In this document: positions 10,115-12,512 of the stretch, in pieces
Numbering within the stretch: the first letter of the stretch is position 1
Layout of the letters: each line of letters starts with the position of its first letter
Source of the DNA: an uncultured bacterium
Lineage (GTDB): Bacteria > Bacillota > Clostridia > Oscillospirales > Oscillospiraceae
Assembly: GCA_949286295.1 (NCBI GenBank)
Contig: CASECK010000166.1
Coordinates: forward strand, 1-12,512
Direction: 5' to 3'
DNA: 12,512 nt
Notes under the pieces: model-generated
The model's database searches: none
The model's input: only the letters and a program-made list of their open reading frames with translations
What the model was told of the DNA's origin: nothing
Translations under genes and position numbers: made by a program

Positions 10115-12512
10115 TCACATATTCTTCAGCTGTCCGGCCAGCTTGTCCACCAGCTCGGCCAGCTGCCCGGCCCGCTCCCGCTCGGCCTGCACCACATGGG
10201 CGGGGGCTTTGTTCACAAAGCCGGGGTTCTGGAGCTTGGCATTCAGCTTGGCCAGCTCGTCGGAATTTTTCTTCAGCTCCTTGGACAGCCGGGCCTTCTC
10301 CTTCTCCATATCCACCAGCTCGGCCAGCGGCATGGACAGCTGGGCGGCGTGGGTGACCACGGTGACCTGGCCGGCCCCCTCGGGCACCTGCCCGGCGGGG
10401 ACGACGTCCACCTGGCTGGCGTAGGCCAGCTTCTTCAAGAAGGGCACACCCAGCTCAAAGACGCCGGCCTCCTCGGTGGCCACAGTCAGATGGGCCTTCT
10501 TGGAGGGGGGCACATTCATCTCGCTGCGGCGGGTGCGCACGGCGCGGATGGCGTCCATCACCAGCTCCATGGCCTTCTCCTCCTCGGGGAAGTTCAGCCC
10601 GGCGGCGGCCTCGGGCCAGGGCTGGAGCATCAGGAAGGAGTCCTCCTCCACCCCCTCCCCGTGGGGCAGGGCCTGCCATATCTCCTCGGTGATGAAGGGC
10701 ATGAAGGGGTGCAGCAGCTTGAGCATCTGGGTGAGCACATGACACAGCACCTGCTGGGCCCGGACCTTGCTGTCCCCGTCCTCCCCCTGCAGGCGGGTCT
10801 TGGTCAGCTCAATATACCAGTCGCAGTAGTCGTCCCAGATAAAGTCGTAAATCTTCTGGGCGGCCACGCCCAGCTCATAGCGGTCCATATTCTCGGTGAC
10901 CTCCGGGATGACCCGGTTGAGCTTGGAGAGAATCCACTTGTCCTCCAGCTCCATCTTCTCCGGCAGGGAGCAGCGGTCAATGGTCAGGTTCATTTTCAAA
11001 AAGCGGCTGGCGTTCCAAATCTTGTTGGCAAAGTTGCGCATGGCCTCGCACCGCTCGGTATAAAAGCGCATATCGTTGCCCGGACTGTTGCCGGTGACCA
11101 GGTTGAATCGCAGCGCGTCGGCGCCGTACTTCTCCGCAATCTCCAGCGGATCGATGCCGTTGCCCAGGGACTTGCTCATCTTCCGGCCCTTGTCGTCCCG
11201 GACCAGCCCGTGGATGAACACGGTGTGGAAGGGGGGCTTTTTGGTCTGCTCGCAGGCGGAGAAAATCATCCGGGCCACCCAGAAGAAGATGATGTCATAG
11301 CCGGTGACCAGCACGTCGGTGGGGTAGAAATAGGCCAGGTCCTCGGTCTGCTCCGGCCAGCCCAGAGTTGAGAAGGGCCACAGGGCGGAGGAGAACCAGG
11401 TGTCCAGCACGTCGGGGTCCCGCTCGAGCTTCTTGCTGCCGCAGTGCTGGCAGCAGGTGGGGTCGGTGCGGCTGACGGTCATCTTCCCACAGTCGGCGCA
11501 GTACCACACGGGAATCTGGTGGCCCCACCACAGCTGCCGGGAGATGCACCAGTCGTGGACGTTCTCCATCCAGTTGGTGTAGGTCTTGGCAAAGCGCTCG
11601 GGGACAAATTTGACCTCCCCCTCGTTGACCACCCGCAGGGCCTCCTTGGCCAGGGGGGCCATCTTCACGAACCACTGGGCGGAGATGATGGGTTCCACGT
11701 CGTTGTGGCAGCGGTAGCAGGTGCCCACGTTGTGGGAGTAATCCTCCACCTTCTCCAGCAGGCCCAGCGCCTCCAGGTCGGCCACCACGGCCCTCCGGGC
11801 CTCGTAGCGGTCCATGCCCTGATACTTGCCGCCGTTGGCGTTGACCCTGCCGTTGTCGTCCAGCACCCGGATGGTCTCCAAGTTGTGGCGCAGGCCCACC
11901 TCAAAGTCGTTGGGGTCGTGGGCGGGGGTCATCTTCACGCAGCCGGTGCCAAAGTCCATCTCCACATACTCGTCGGCCACAATGGGAATCTCCCGGTCCA
12001 TCAGGGGCAGGATACACGTCTTGCCCACCAGGTGCCGGTAGCGCTGGTCATTGGGGTTGACGGCCACGCCGGTGTCGCCCATCATGGTCTCGGGCCGGGT
12101 GGTGGCCACCACCAGATACCCCGAGCCGTCGGCCAGCGGATAGCGCATATGCCACAGGTGGCCGGGCTTGTCCTGATACTCCACCTCGGCATCGGACAGA
12201 GCGGTGACGCAGTGGGGACACCAGTTGACGATGCGGCTGCCCTTATAAATGAGGCCCTTCTTGTACAGGGAGACAAACACATGGCGCACGGACTTGGACA
12301 GGCCCTCGTCCATGGTGAACCGGGAGCGGTCCCAGTCACAGGAGGCGCCCATCTTCTTCTGCTGGGCCACAATGCGGTTGCCGTACTGGTGCTTCCAGTC
12401 CCACACCCGCTCCAGGAACTTCTCACGGCCCAGGTCGTGGCGGGACAGGCCCTCCTTCTTGCGCAGTTCCTCCTCCACCTTGATCTGGGTGGCGATGCCG
12501 GCGTGGTCGGTG
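10115..12512 (-). CDS. valS: Valyl-tRNA synthetase (5' end outside the window)
   Basis: The class I synthetase that charges tRNA-Val, here 798 residues up to the stop. The gene continues past the right edge, so the N-terminus with the HIGH motif is missing. The visible part begins TDHAGIATQIK, a conserved ValRS stretch. It then shows the CP1 editing domain (TTRPETMMGDTGVAVNPND) and a zinc-type cluster of paired cysteines (CADC, then CCQHC). The DVLDTWFSSALWPFSTLGWP stretch follows, then KMSKS at 11168-11182 in GRKMSKSLGNGIDP, the helical anticodon-binding domain, and the C-terminal coiled-coil arm (about the last 65 residues, LAELVDMEKEKARL onward). The frame is unbroken. Any upstream control such as a T-box leader lies outside the window. 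Confidence 0.97.
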   Translation of the reverse strand, partial: TDHAGIATQIKVEEELRKKEGLSRHDLGREKFLERVWDWKHQYGNRIVAQQKKMGASCDWDRSRFTMDEGLSKSVRHVFVSLYKKGLIYKGSRIVNWCPHCVTALSDAEVEYQDKPGHLWHMRYPLADGSGYLVVATTRPETMMGDTGVAVNPNDQRYRHLVGKTCILPLMDREIPIVADEYVEMDFGTGCVKMTPAHDPNDFEVGLRHNLETIRVLDDNGRVNANGGKYQGMDRYEARRAVVADLEALGLLEKVEDYSHNVGTCYRCHNDVEPIISAQWFVKMAPLAKEALRVVNEGEVKFVPERFAKTYTNWMENVHDWCISRQLWWGHQIPVWYCADCGKMTVSRTDPTCCQHCGSKKLERDPDVLDTWFSSALWPFSTLGWPEQTEDLAYFYPTDVLVTGYDIIFFWVARMIFSACEQTKKPPFHTVFIHGLVRDDKGRKMSKSLGNGIDPLEIAEKYGADALRFNLVTGNSPGNDMRFYTERCEAMRNFANKIWNASRFLKMNLTIDRCSLPEKMELEDKWILSKLNRVIPEVTENMDRYELGVAAQKIYDFIWDDYCDWYIELTKTRLQGEDGDSKVRAQQVLCHVLTQMLKLLHPFMPFITEEIWQALPHGEGVEEDSFLMLQPWPEAAAGLNFPEEEKAMELVMDAIRAVRTRRSEMNVPPSKKAHLTVATEEAGVFELGVPFLKKLAYASQVDVVPAGQVPEGAGQVTVVTHAAQLSMPLAELVDMEKEKARLSKELKKNSDELAKLNAKLQNPGFVNKAPAHVVQAERERAGQLAELVDKLAGQLKNM

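Noticed and set aside
9180..10424. Plus-strand frame of 414 codons opposite the reductase and the end of valS
   Set aside because: It runs through the valS terminator, the reductase promoter and two real genes, so it is an antisense shadow caused by high GC at third positions.
10196..11371. Plus-strand frame of 391 codons opposite valS
   Set aside because: Antisense shadow of a clear synthetase; Gly/His/Leu-rich low-complexity product without recognisable motifs.
1..12512. CRISPR array, transposon, prophage, tRNA or rRNA
   Set aside because: No spaced repeats, transposase, integrase, phage proteins, cloverleaf or rRNA-like sequence was recognised in either strand.

Overview
The window looks like a chromosomal segment of a high-GC, low-branching Firmicute, most likely a gut Oscillospiraceae-type Clostridium (Flavonifractor/Lawsonibacter/Oscillibacter-like). 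This is an inference from the strong GC bias, AGGAGG-type ribosome binding sites, the Gram-positive FtsEX-M23 arrangement, a DUF4830 protein and the CdaR/PucR-type regulator. No similarity search was possible. Every gene but one reads on the minus strand, so in transcription order the window runs from right to left. No gene-free stretch exceeds about 200 bases. I saw no rRNA, tRNA, CRISPR, transposase or prophage gene.

Right part (about 12512 to 8940): the 3' nine-tenths of valS (valyl-tRNA synthetase) ends in a textbook terminator. Two bases later a consensus promoter starts a stand-alone aldo/keto reductase that carries two C-terminal 4Fe-4S motifs. Middle (8870 to 5841): a 58-residue ribbon-helix-helix-like protein is coupled by an ATGA overlap to comF. 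A separate sigma-A type promoter, overlapping the comF stop, drives a solo mreB, which ends in a terminator hairpin. A small MscS-type channel follows with no visible promoter of its own. It meets the only plus-strand gene, a DUF4830 membrane or exported protein, with one base between the stop codons. Left-middle (5268 to 3287): rsuA (16S rRNA pseudouridine synthase), divergent from the DUF4830 gene, then a CdaR/PucR-family regulator with its own perfect TATAAT promoter, a TTG start and a terminator.

Left part (3253 to 1): a cell-division/cell-wall operon of ftsE, ftsX, an unlisted 33-codon membrane micro-ORF, and a coiled-coil M23 endopeptidase. By analogy with FtsEX-EnvC and FtsEX-PcsB, the ATPase and its permease should switch on the exported peptidase at the septum. 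The micro-ORF is tightly fitted into the operon and is the best candidate for something undescribed here.

The first 308 bases form a nearly perfect palindrome. The end of the M23 gene and its terminator are mirrored onto the plus strand, which is either a fold-back assembly/library artefact at a contig end or a very recent inverted duplication. Apart from the micro-ORF and a few regulatory details, the window consists of recognisable housekeeping families.
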